From: Caldifarciminota bacterium | GTDB lineage: Bacteria > Hydrothermota > Hydrothermia > UBA1063 > CAJXJZ01 | NCBI GenBank assembly: GCA_027033555.1 | Contig: JALVLE010000247.1 | Span: 1 to 10,192 of the forward strand | Direction of reading: 5' to 3' | Length of the DNA stretch: 10,192 nucleotides | Shown here: one piece after another, positions 1 to 6,255 of the stretch | How positions within the stretch are numbered: the first letter of the stretch is position 1 | Layout of the letters: each line of letters starts with the position of its first letter | Program-made: the position numbers and the translations under genes | The notes under the pieces: generated by a model | What the model saw: only the letters and a program-made list of their open reading frames with translations | The model's database searches: none | Told to the model about the DNA's origin: nothing

Positions 1-421
1 TTTTGGGGGTGACCATCACTCCCTCTCTTGCAAGCTCATAGAGTCTCTTTCCTTTGATTCTTATGGCAGAATATGCAGGCGGTGTCTGCTCTATCTCTCC
101 GGTGAACTCTTTGAATACCTCTTTTATTGTTTCCTCATTCAGCTCCGGCACTTCTTTCCTCATAAGTATTTCTCCATCTGCATCAAGTGTATCTGTAAGG
201 ACTCCCAGCTTGATACTACCAGTATATTCTTTTTCAAGGTCTGTGATGTATTCAAGTAACCGTGTTGCTCTTCCCACTCCAATAATGAGCACACCTGTTG
301 CACCAGGGTCAAGATTCCCTGAGTGCCCTATTTTTCGGGATTTGATAAATTTCTTGAGGTGTCTTATTACATCGTAAGAGGAAATGCCAGCAGGTTTATC
401 TATATTGTAAAATCCTTCCAT
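1..421 (-). CDS. truB: tRNA pseudouridine(55) synthase TruB, N-terminal 140 codons (runs off left edge)
   Basis: TruB isomerises U55 in the T-loop of tRNAs to pseudouridine in the cytoplasm. The ATG is at 421 and its frame stays open to the left edge, so only about 140 of the usual ~300 residues are visible. The N-terminus reads MEGFYNIDKPAGISSYDVI, matching the family opening (xNxxKPxGxTS). It is followed by the catalytic motif GHSGNLDPGATGVL, in which D38 is the nucleophilic aspartate, and by GRATRLLEYI. A GGAG Shine-Dalgarno element lies a few bases upstream. The first 22 bases overlap the 3' end of rbfA, a pairing common in bacteria, so the two are co-transcribed and probably translationally coupled. 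The family call is very secure; the pseudouridine synthase core beyond residue 140 and the C-terminal PUA part are not visible. Confidence 0.96.
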   Translation of the reverse strand, partial: MEGFYNIDKPAGISSYDVIRHLKKFIKSRKIGHSGNLDPGATGVLIIGVGRATRLLEYITDLEKEYTGSIKLGVLTDTLDADGEILMRKEVPELNEETIKEVFKEFTGEIEQTPPAYSAIRIKGKRLYELAREGVMVTPK

Positions 422-705
422 ATCTCCGCCGGGTAAAAGAAAAGTTCTGGTACATATCTTATCTCAAGCTGTTTAGCCAGTCTTGTCCGAATAAATCCTC
501 TTGCCTTTCCAAAGGCCTTTACAGCTTCCTCATAGTTTTCACCGGCATCAAAAAATATCTTTGCTCTTGATAGGTCCTCTGCCACTTCCACGCGTACAAT
601 GCTAACCCTTCGCAGCCTTTTATCTTTAATTTCAAACTCAAGAATTTCCGCGACTATTTCCTGTATTAGACTTCCCAGTCTTTCTGATCTTGCATACGGT
701 TTCAT
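400..705 (-). CDS. rbfA: 30S ribosome-binding factor RbfA
   Basis: RbfA binds the immature 30S subunit and assists 16S rRNA 5'-end maturation, notably in the cold. The 101-residue product has the single KH-like fold signature: R-x-x-R-L-G-S-L-I-Q-E at the N-terminus, E-I-K-D-K-R-L (about 25-31), VEVAEDLSRAKIFF (39-52) and the closing YVPEL-F motif (84-89). It ends soon after that motif, so it lacks the C-terminal extension of typical 120-135-residue homologues; the KH core is intact. It is the first gene of its unit; infB, which often precedes rbfA, is absent and the next upstream gene (cdd) ends 112 nt away. No Shine-Dalgarno is visible. A TATAAT box sits only 9 nt before the ATG, suggesting a leaderless or nearly leaderless mRNA. 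Its stop lies inside truB. Confidence 0.94.
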   Translation of the reverse strand: MKPYARSERLGSLIQEIVAEILEFEIKDKRLRRVSIVRVEVAEDLSRAKIFFDAGENYEEAVKAFGKARGFIRTRLAKQLEIRYVPELFFYPAEIWKDFTI

Positions 706-817
706 AGTGAATAAATTATAAAAGAGAAAGGCCGTCTTTGAAAGTGTTAATAATTTTCACAGATAGTTTAGTTTCTTCTACTACTGGAAGTTAATTTGCG
801 TGGGTTTATGGATTGGT
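706..817. other. Intergenic region between cdd and rbfA
   Basis: These 112 nt separate two same-direction minus-strand units. Apart from the rbfA promoter I find no gene. There is no convincing GC-rich hairpin followed by a T-run that could terminate the upstream operon. The best inverted repeat (TGAAA/TTTCA, near 739-760) is too weak to call, so read-through from cdd into rbfA remains possible. Confidence 0.5.
715..742 (-). promoter_or_regulatory. Promoter of rbfA-truB
   Basis: Read on the minus strand, a perfect TATAAT (715-720) is preceded, after 16 nt, by TTCAAA (737-742, 4 of 6 matches to the -35 consensus). Only 9 nt separate the -10 box from the rbfA ATG. A start point about 7 nt after the box would leave a 5' leader of 2-3 nt. 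The -10 is strong; the -35 is tentative. Confidence 0.6.
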
Positions 818-1210
818 CTATTTCTTTCTGAATTTAAAGCCTTCCGGAAAGATCTCTTTTAGTGTTGTTTTATAAATTTCTCCATTTTCCTCAAGGATTA
901 TCTCCAGTTCATCCGCAAATTCGTATAGAACCTGACGACATGCACCGCAGGGAAATGTTTTTTTTCGGGCAGAAGATACAATTGCTATTTTAACAAATTC
1001 CTTTTCGCCTTCAGATACCGCTTTAAAGACAGCTACTCGCTCTGCACACACAGTAAGTCCATAGGAAGAGTTTTCTACATTGCAACCTGTATATACCTTT
1101 CCACTCTTTGCCAGGATAGCTGCTCCTACTCTAAAGCCAGAGTAAGGAGCATATGCATTTCCCATTGCTTTTTGGGCAAGTTTAATAAGCTCTTTATCAG
1201 ATATGCTCAT
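818..1210 (-). CDS. cdd: Cytidine deaminase, homotetrameric type
   Basis: The enzyme hydrolytically deaminates cytidine and deoxycytidine to uridine and deoxyuridine in pyrimidine salvage. The 130-residue length fits the small zinc-dependent homotetrameric class. Seen motifs, numbered from the ATG, are TGCNVENSSYGLTVCAERVA and PCGACRQVL. They supply zinc ligands C55, C88 and C91, the proton-shuttling E57, and the N-V-E-N substrate loop. I prefer the ATG at 1210 to an in-frame GTG at 1219, because an AGGTGA ribosome-binding site lies 5 nt upstream of the ATG and itself overlaps the GTG. The start lies inside the 3' end of the CvpA-family gene. It is the last gene of the six-gene unit, and salvage of nucleosides has no obvious link with its neighbours. 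The identification is very secure. Confidence 0.96.
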   Translation of the reverse strand: MSISDKELIKLAQKAMGNAYAPYSGFRVGAAILAKSGKVYTGCNVENSSYGLTVCAERVAVFKAVSEGEKEFVKIAIVSSARKKTFPCGACRQVLYEFADELEIILEENGEIYKTTLKEIFPEGFKFRKK

Positions 1211-1739
1211 TTTCTTCACCTTTTTGGGGAGGTTTTTGTAGCTTTTCTATTTTTTCTTTGAGTTCTCTTTCGCCTTTTTTCCATGTGTTGCCAAATATAC
1301 TGTAAAATCTGTGATAAACGCCTGGCGTTATCCATCCATATTTCACAATATTTGCCCCTCCCGGAAATGCTTTATAGATTATAAGGAGTATTGCACCAGC
1401 TATGAAGAAACCCTCCACAAAGCCGAGTATGCCCCCAAGTAGCGTATCAAAAAATCCAAGCATAAGCAGTTTTATAAGCTTTGCAAGAGCATCTCCTAAA
1501 AGAGTAATGATTGAATAGATGAGCAGGAAAGTTATGAAAAAGGCGAGTATATAAGCCAGAAATTGTGACTGGACGTATGGCATAATATAATACACGAGGT
1601 TTTTGGTATATAGCACTGCGACATATAGGCTTATAAAAAGTCCAATTGTAGAGAATACTTCTCTTATAAAGCCCCTCTGCAATCCACGTGCAATGAAGGC
1701 AAGGATAATAAGCAGTGTCAAAAGGTCAAGCCCGCTCAA
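1197..1739 (-). CDS. CvpA-family integral membrane protein
   Basis: Members of this family are small polytopic inner-membrane proteins, named for the E. coli colicin V production protein; their molecular role is not firmly known. The 180-residue product has four hydrophobic stretches at about 4-18, 28-45, 60-82 and 100-122. It carries the family hallmarks RGLQRGFIREVFSTIG after the first segment and DTLLGGILGFVEGFF at the start of the fourth. A charged, Lys/Glu-rich cytoplasm-like tail (about 153-178) follows. The start is TTG at 1739: no in-frame ATG lies upstream before a stop, and a strong GGAGGTGA site is 6 nt or less away. The gene overlaps the end of the phosphodiesterase gene by 14 nt and the start of cdd, so coupling is likely. 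The family call is good; its function here is unknown. Confidence 0.85.
   Translation of the reverse strand: MSGLDLLTLLIILAFIARGLQRGFIREVFSTIGLFISLYVAVLYTKNLVYYIMPYVQSQFLAYILAFFITFLLIYSIITLLGDALAKLIKLLMLGFFDTLLGGILGFVEGFFIAGAILLIIYKAFPGGANIVKYGWITPGVYHRFYSIFGNTWKKGERELKEKIEKLQKPPQKGEENEHI
1216..1221 (-). promoter_or_regulatory. Ribosome-binding site deciding the cdd start
   Basis: AGGTGA on the minus strand ends 5 nt before the ATG at 1210. The competing in-frame GTG at 1219 lies within this element and has no well-placed site of its own. The site lies inside the coding sequence of the upstream CvpA-family gene. Confidence 0.6.
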
Positions 1740-2211
1740 TCTTCACCTCCCCGGTATCAAGGTCAAGTAATGCGAAAGTAGCCTCTCCTGTAAGATATCC
1801 GCAGGCTTCTCCTGGATTTATAATTATTGTTTTTCCCGTATTTTTTATCTCTTTTTTATGTGTATGGCCATAAAGAATGAAGTCCACTTTATCTGCTAAT
1901 AGGTCTATGAAGATAGGCTTATGCATGATTGCTATTTTTTTACCATCAAGTTCAATAACTGAAGGGTCTTCGTGGTATTCATAACTATATCTTTCAGTCT
2001 TTTTGAGTGTAAAGAGAAGCTCTCCGTCATTATTTCCTCTGACAAGGATTAACCTCCCTGAATAGGTATCATTTATCCAATCCAGAACAAAGGGAGAAAT
2101 AAGGTCACCAAGGTGTATTACTGTTTTGATACCCTGTTCTTGCATATATGAAAATATTGCCTTTACTTTTGCTTTATTGTCATGGGTATCTGAAACTATG
2201 CCTATTCTCAT
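1726..2211 (-). CDS. YfcE/MJ0936-type metallophosphoesterase
   Basis: This is a small calcineurin-like phosphodiesterase of the YfcE/MJ0936 family, dimetal enzymes that hydrolyse phosphodiester bonds in model substrates; the natural substrate is generally not known. The 161-residue length is typical. All metal-site motifs are present: SDTHDN (D8, H10), HLGDL (D36), GNND (N60), MHK (H97) and GHTHK (H116, H118). I take the ATG at 2211, because the protein then begins MRIGIVSDTH as the family does and an AGGAGG site precedes it. A longer open frame to 2367 would run through the UbiA gene and adds no recognisable sequence. It starts 2 nt after the UbiA stop and its own stop overlaps the CvpA-family gene. 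The enzyme is probably cytoplasmic; it has no signal peptide. Confidence 0.93.
   Translation of the reverse strand: MRIGIVSDTHDNKAKVKAIFSYMQEQGIKTVIHLGDLISPFVLDWINDTYSGRLILVRGNNDGELLFTLKKTERYSYEYHEDPSVIELDGKKIAIMHKPIFIDLLADKVDFILYGHTHKKEIKNTGKTIIINPGEACGYLTGEATFALLDLDTGEVKIERA
1743..1750 (-). promoter_or_regulatory. Strong Shine-Dalgarno supporting a TTG start
   Basis: GGAGGTGA on the minus strand lies 3 nt before the TTG at 1739 (6 nt counted from the GGAGG core). It is embedded in the last codons of the phosphodiesterase gene. It is one of the best ribosome-binding sites in the window and compensates for the weak TTG initiation codon. Confidence 0.7.
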
Positions 2212-2213
2212 AA

Positions 2214-3047
2214 CTACCCTCCTGAATATATTGCCAGAAGTAAGGGAATCATTAATATTTTTGTAATCTTTGAAAGAAGCAGTAAGTCTTCTTTTGTTCT
2301 CTTCAGTATAAGGATTGCTGCAAGGAGAGGCGTAGCGCAAAAGGCCACGGATAAGTAAAGGTACCACCTTCCATATATATTCCCGATAAATGGAATAAAT
2401 AAGAAGGGAATAAAGAATACGGAGAGGATAATGAGAAGTGCATTAGTAAGTGCAGGTCCCAATACCATTGGGATAGAGGTTATTCCTGATTGTTTATCTC
2501 CTTCAATATCTGCCCAATCTTTTATTATTTCCCTTATTAAATTGTAATAAAACGCGATTAGTGCAGGTGGAATAGCGTATTTTATGGAGTTTACAAGAAC
2601 GCCACTTATTATAAAAACCATCCCAAGGATAAAGGAGACTGTAAGATTTGAGAGAAGAACATAGCGTTTTAAAGAGGTATTGTAGAGGTAAACCAGAATT
2701 GCAAGGAAGAGGACGAGCAAAAATATTCTCATTCCATCTATCAGGGAGAATAGCAGTGAAAAAAATAGGGAAACAAATGCTATTTTTTTCGCTTCGCTTT
2801 CTTTTACAGTGCCAGCCACAAGTGGTCTGTTTTTTTTATTCTTCATGTCGTTTTCTACATCCACAATGTCATTATGGACATTTGCAAATATATCCAGGAA
2901 AAACATAGAAAATCCAAGCACAAGCGTTTTGATAAAAGGAACATAACCGCCTGAAGCCGCTTTTACACCCACAAAGACAACAAGAAGGGCTATAAAAGCG
3001 TTATGAATCCGGATGAGTTTAAGTAGTTCCTTTATTCTGTCGTTCAT
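2214..3047 (-). CDS. UbiA-family prenyltransferase, resembling digeranylgeranylglyceryl-phosphate synthase
   Basis: UbiA enzymes are multi-helix membrane proteins that move a polyprenyl group from its diphosphate onto an aromatic or polar acceptor. This 277-residue protein is almost wholly hydrophobic, with about 8-9 membrane segments. It carries both Asp-rich motifs: NDIVDVENDMKNKKNRP (59-75) and REIIKDWADIEGDKQSG (172-188). The R-E-I-I-K-D-x-x-D-I-E-G-D form of the second is the one I associate with archaeal ether-lipid DGGGP synthases and their bacterial relatives, rather than with MenA or UbiA proper. A quinone or other acceptor cannot be excluded. The start overlaps the SPFH stop as ATGA and has no Shine-Dalgarno, so translation probably depends on re-initiation. 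The superfamily call is secure; the substrate is an inference. Confidence 0.88.
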   Translation of the reverse strand: MNDRIKELLKLIRIHNAFIALLVVFVGVKAASGGYVPFIKTLVLGFSMFFLDIFANVHNDIVDVENDMKNKKNRPLVAGTVKESEAKKIAFVSLFFSLLFSLIDGMRIFLLVLFLAILVYLYNTSLKRYVLLSNLTVSFILGMVFIISGVLVNSIKYAIPPALIAFYYNLIREIIKDWADIEGDKQSGITSIPMVLGPALTNALLIILSVFFIPFLFIPFIGNIYGRWYLYLSVAFCATPLLAAILILKRTKEDLLLLSKITKILMIPLLLAIYSGG

Positions 3048-3994
3048 TTTGAGAGTATATCTTTTAGATCCAGTATTGTGGGTTGATCTGCAACTACCAC
3101 TTTTATTTTATCAGAAAGCTTGCTGATATAAAGGTATTTTAAATATTTTGGATTCTGGTTCAGGGCTTTGGAGACAATCTCAATTTTTTTTGCCTCTCCT
3201 TCTGCTTCAATTTTCTTCCTTTCCGCCTCTTTTTTCTCTTTTAAGAGGACATAGTTCATACGTTCTGCCTCTTGCTGTGCAATTTGTTTCTCTTCTATGG
3301 CTTTTGCAAATCCAGGTGTGAAATGGACATCCCTGAGCACCACTCCATCAACAATAAACCCATCAGGTTCAAGTCTTTTTTTGATTTTTTCTTCAATTTC
3401 CTGCTGTATCATTTTTCTTTTGGCCGAATAAACGTCCATAACACTGTATTCTGATATTACAAGTCTCACTATGGACCTTATAGTGGGGCGTACAATTTTT
3501 TCAGCGTAATCCGGACCTATGTTTCTGTGTACATAAATGAGTTTATCGGGGTTTACCCTGTACCAGGTTGTAAGATCAATACCAACCTGCAGGCCTTCAC
3601 TTGTTGGAGCCCATAGACTGTCATCTATATTTGCCTTTCTGCCTTCCCCTTTCCTTGATGTCATGGTGTATTCCTGTCTTCTCAGGTCGTAGATGTAGGT
3701 ATTGTAAATAAAAGGGGGTACAAGGGTTATACCTTCTCTTGCTACGCTGAACTTTTTTGTTATTATGTTGAATTTCACCATTGCGTGCCCAACAGGAACA
3801 TATCTTATACTAACTGCTATAATTCCAATAAAGAGCAGCAATAGAACAAGTGCAGCCAGCTTATAGTATGGAATACTGAGTTTTCGCACTGTCCTGACCT
3901 CGCCTCCTTTTTCCACCACCACATACTTCTGTACGCTTTTCTGGAAAATATAAATGACAAGGGCAAGAACAATAATAAATATGAGAATTCCCAT
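3044..3994 (-). CDS. SPFH/prohibitin-family membrane protein
   Basis: SPFH (band 7) proteins form large membrane-anchored rings that scaffold lipids or membrane proteases. The 316-residue protein begins with a TM segment (3-17), then a short basic linker and a second TM (about 46-63). An SPFH domain follows (about 64-230, containing VPVGHAMVKFN, the conserved EGITLVPPFIY and VVLRDVHFTPGFAKAIEEK). After it comes a charged heptad-rich coiled coil (about 232-272: QEAERMNYVLLKEKKEAERK, then IEAEGEAKK). The arrangement is prohibitin-like and resembles bacterial homologues with IEAEG motifs. The ATG at 3994 has an AAGGAGG site. It is 11 nt downstream of hutH and overlaps the UbiA gene by 4 nt. No NfeD partner is visible. 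A membrane-organising role beside a lipid-modifying enzyme is plausible but unproven. Confidence 0.9.
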   Translation of the reverse strand: MGILIFIIVLALVIYIFQKSVQKYVVVEKGGEVRTVRKLSIPYYKLAALVLLLLFIGIIAVSIRYVPVGHAMVKFNIITKKFSVAREGITLVPPFIYNTYIYDLRRQEYTMTSRKGEGRKANIDDSLWAPTSEGLQVGIDLTTWYRVNPDKLIYVHRNIGPDYAEKIVRPTIRSIVRLVISEYSVMDVYSAKRKMIQQEIEEKIKKRLEPDGFIVDGVVLRDVHFTPGFAKAIEEKQIAQQEAERMNYVLLKEKKEAERKKIEAEGEAKKIEIVSKALNQNPKYLKYLYISKLSDKIKVVVADQPTILDLKDILSK

Positions 3995-4005
3995 CTTTTC
4001 CTCCT

Positions 4006-5502
4006 TTATATAATGTTCAAAAAATCCGTGTTTTCAATGAACTTTTTTGCTTTCATAATATCGTCCTGATAAATTCTGTCATTTTCAAAATCAGCAATAT
4101 AAGCTGTAGAAAGGTGAGTTTCAAATATGTGTCTCAGTTTCGGGGAAAGATTATTTATCCCTCTAATTCTTATAGCAGAAATGGCTATAAGTAACTCTAT
4201 GGCAAGTGTATTCAGCGTATTTTCGTATATATCCCTTAGCTTCAAAGCACTATTCATTGATTGTGATACGCTATCTTCTTGGTCTCCTGAAGTGGGTATA
4301 GAATGGACTGAAGCCGGGCTGGCCAGTATACGATTTTGTGCCACCAGTGAGGCCTGGGTGACCTGCAACATCATGAGTCCGGAGTTTACTCCCGGGTTTT
4401 TTATAAGGAAGGCAGGAAGACCGGAAGAAAGTTCAGGAGTAAGAAGCCTAAAACTCCTTCTATCAGAAATAGAGGAAAGAGTTGTAAGGGCTATGGCAAT
4501 AATATCCCCCGCGAAAGCTGGATATTGTCCATGAAAATTACCGTTGGAAATTATATCTCCGTTTTCAAAAACTACTGGATTATCTGTGGTAGAATTAATT
4601 TCAACTTCCATTATCTTTCTGGCAAATTCAAGCAGGTCAAGTACTGCACCATGAACTTGAGGCACACATCTTATTGAGTATGCATCCTGAACCTTTTCTC
4701 TTTTTTTAAATACTGGGGAATCAGCCACAAGCTTACGCATGTAATCCGCCACCTTTCGCTGTCCTTCATGGGGACGAATATTTGAAATCCGCTCATCCAG
4801 TTCTTCCCAAACTCCCTGTTGGGCGATAAAAACCACGGAGGAGATAAAGTTAGCGGCATAAAGGAGATTTAAAGATTTCTTCAACAAAAGACTAATAATT
4901 GCACTTGATGCCTGGGTACCGTTGATTAAAGCCAGCCCTTCTTTTGCTTTGAGTCGTAGTGGCAAAACTCCTTTTTCATCAAGCACATCTTTGCATAATA
5001 TTTTTTTATTGTCTTCAAGACACCAGCCTTCACCAATTAGAGCAAGTGCGATGTGGGCAAGAGGGGCAAGGTCTCCACTGGCCCCAACTGAGCCCTTTTC
5101 CGGCACATATGGAACGATGTTCTTATTCAAAAACTCTGCAAGTTTTTCAATCACAACCGGTCGCACGCCTGAATATCCTTTTATGAGTGTATTTACGCGA
5201 AGCAGCATAGCTGCACGTACACATTCAGGAGAGAGGGGCCTCCCAACTCCCACTGCATGGCTATAAAGGATATTGACCTGGAGTTTTTCTACTTTTTCTT
5301 TGGGAATCTTAATCTCTGAAAGTTTCCCAACGCCTGTATTTATCCCATATATAGGTTTTTCACCGCTTGCTTTTTCTTCTACAATATGGCGTGTTTTTTC
5401 TACAAATGATAGGGCATTTCCATCAAGGACAACCGCTTCTTTATTAACAGAAATTCTGAAAATATCGTCAAGTGTTAAACTATTCCCATCAACCCGTATC
5501 AT
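4006..5502 (-). CDS. hutH: Histidine ammonia-lyase
   Basis: The enzyme eliminates ammonia from L-histidine to give urocanate, using the autocatalytic MIO cofactor. The full-length protein (498 residues) has the MIO tripeptide A141-S142-G143 within GSVGASGDLAPLAH. Residues matching the Pseudomonas putida HAL active site are all in register: Y52, H82 (in SHAVGVG), N194 (NGTQAS), Y275, R278, F323 (NGNFHGQ) and E409 (QED). H82 and E409 favour histidine over tyrosine or phenylalanine. The usual SANQEDHVSM stretch is TSGDQEDSVSQS here, a modest deviation beside the active site. The ATG at 5502 has an AAAGGA site. It is the first gene of the six-gene minus-strand unit. No hutU, hutI or hutG is present in the window, so the fate of urocanate is unclear. 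Confidence 0.93.
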   Translation of the reverse strand: MIRVDGNSLTLDDIFRISVNKEAVVLDGNALSFVEKTRHIVEEKASGEKPIYGINTGVGKLSEIKIPKEKVEKLQVNILYSHAVGVGRPLSPECVRAAMLLRVNTLIKGYSGVRPVVIEKLAEFLNKNIVPYVPEKGSVGASGDLAPLAHIALALIGEGWCLEDNKKILCKDVLDEKGVLPLRLKAKEGLALINGTQASSAIISLLLKKSLNLLYAANFISSVVFIAQQGVWEELDERISNIRPHEGQRKVADYMRKLVADSPVFKKREKVQDAYSIRCVPQVHGAVLDLLEFARKIMEVEINSTTDNPVVFENGDIISNGNFHGQYPAFAGDIIAIALTTLSSISDRRSFRLLTPELSSGLPAFLIKNPGVNSGLMMLQVTQASLVAQNRILASPASVHSIPTSGDQEDSVSQSMNSALKLRDIYENTLNTLAIELLIAISAIRIRGINNLSPKLRHIFETHLSTAYIADFENDRIYQDDIMKAKKFIENTDFLNII

Positions 5503-5520
5503 GGCAATCCTTTGTGTTCT

Positions 5521-5549
5521 ATTTTATTGTTAACCGTACGAATAATCAA
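5521..5549 (-). promoter_or_regulatory. Promoter of the hutH-to-cdd operon
   Basis: On the minus strand TTGATT (5544-5549) and TAAAAT (5521-5526) are separated by exactly 17 nt. Start at about 5514 would give a leader of roughly 12 nt containing the AAAGGA ribosome-binding site of hutH. It lies back to back with the promoter of the plus-strand peptidase gene in a 90-nt intergenic space. Confidence 0.55.
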
Positions 5550-5557
5550 ACCTGAAA

Positions 5558-5586
5558 TTTATAATTCGCGATGAGTTGTTTATAAT
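5558..5586 (+). promoter_or_regulatory. Promoter of the C26 peptidase gene
   Basis: A perfect TATAAT (5581-5586) ends only 6 nt before the ATG at 5593, with a poor -35 candidate TTTATA (5558-5563) 17 nt upstream. Initiation at the usual distance would start transcription at the A of the start codon. A second TATAAT at 5560-5565 could instead give a leader of about 20 nt, but has no recognisable -35. Confidence 0.5.
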
Positions 5587-5592
5587 TCTATC

Positions 5593-6255
5593 ATGCTTGT
5601 TGGAATAACAGTAAAAGAGAACGAGAAGGATTTTTACATCACCAAAAAGTTGCCGGAACTTGTTATTAAAAGAGGGGCTTTTCCCCTTATGCTTCCGGGG
5701 TATAATGAGGAAAAGTATATAGAAAAAATATCCAGAGTGCTTAAAGGGCTCATACTTTCAGGAGGTGGGGATGTGGATCCTGCTCTATATGCGCAAAAAA
5801 ACACCCACTCAAAAGGTATCATCAGAAAAAGGGATGAGTTTGAAATAAAACTTTTAAGAAAGTTCTATGAGCAAGATAAGCCTGTTTTAGCAATTTGCAG
5901 GGGAATGCAGGTTTTGAATGTTGCTTTTGGTGGCACTCTTATTCAACATATTGAAGGTCATTATCAAAAAGAAGGACAAGAGGTGTTAACACACGACATT
6001 TTTATTCGTAAAGGCACAAAGCTGTACGCTATAATCAGGAAAGAGAAGATAAAGGTAAACAGTTTCCATCATCAGGCAATAAAAGATATTGCACCTTTAT
6101 TTATTGTAACTGCAGTCTCTTCCGATGGTATCGTTGAGGCAATTGAACACAGCTCTAAAAAATTTTTTATAGGTGTGCAATTTCATCCCGAATATATGCA
6201 TGATAAAGAACCCTTTAAAAGTTTATTTGATGCCTTTATTGAAGCTTTAAAATAA
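5593..6255 (+). CDS. Peptidase C26 / gamma-glutamyl-GABA hydrolase-like (PuuD family)
   Basis: This is a class-I glutamine-amidotransferase-fold hydrolase of the C26 family, which cleaves gamma-glutamyl bonds; PuuD hydrolyses gamma-glutamyl-GABA in putrescine breakdown. The 220-residue protein shows the family order: ILSGGGDVDPALY (54-66), RDEFE (80-84), the nucleophile elbow AICRGMQVLNV with C102, VNSFHHQA (155-162), and VQFHPE with catalytic H198 and E200. The full triad is therefore present. It has no signal peptide. No Shine-Dalgarno precedes the ATG, and a TATAAT box 6 nt away suggests a leaderless message. It diverges from hutH and converges on the secreted-protein gene, overlapping its 3' end by 20 nt. 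No other putrescine genes are nearby, so the natural substrate is uncertain; a folate or peptide gamma-glutamyl substrate is possible. Confidence 0.87.
   Translation: MLVGITVKENEKDFYITKKLPELVIKRGAFPLMLPGYNEEKYIEKISRVLKGLILSGGGDVDPALYAQKNTHSKGIIRKRDEFEIKLLRKFYEQDKPVLAICRGMQVLNVAFGGTLIQHIEGHYQKEGQEVLTHDIFIRKGTKLYAIIRKEKIKVNSFHHQAIKDIAPLFIVTAVSSDGIVEAIEHSSKKFFIGVQFHPEYMHDKEPFKSLFDAFIEALK

Noticed and set aside
54..377. Open frame of 107 codons on the plus strand
   Set aside because: It is antisense to the conserved truB reading frame, has a low-complexity Ser-rich product and no ribosome-binding site.
739..760. Possible terminator hairpin (TGAAA/TTTCA) between cdd and rbfA
   Set aside because: The stem is only about 5 bp and AT-rich, with a long loop and no proper T-run, so it cannot be told from chance in AT-rich DNA.
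2212..2367. N-terminal extension of the phosphodiesterase by 52 codons
   Set aside because: It would run inside the UbiA coding sequence and adds unrelated residues. The ATG at 2211 has an AGGAGG site and gives the family's standard N-terminus.
4127..5533. Several plus-strand open frames of 75-135 codons (4127-4534, 4922-5266, 5273-5533)
   Set aside because: All lie antisense within hutH, whose conserved motifs fix the true frame. Their products are Ser/Pro-rich with no recognisable motif.
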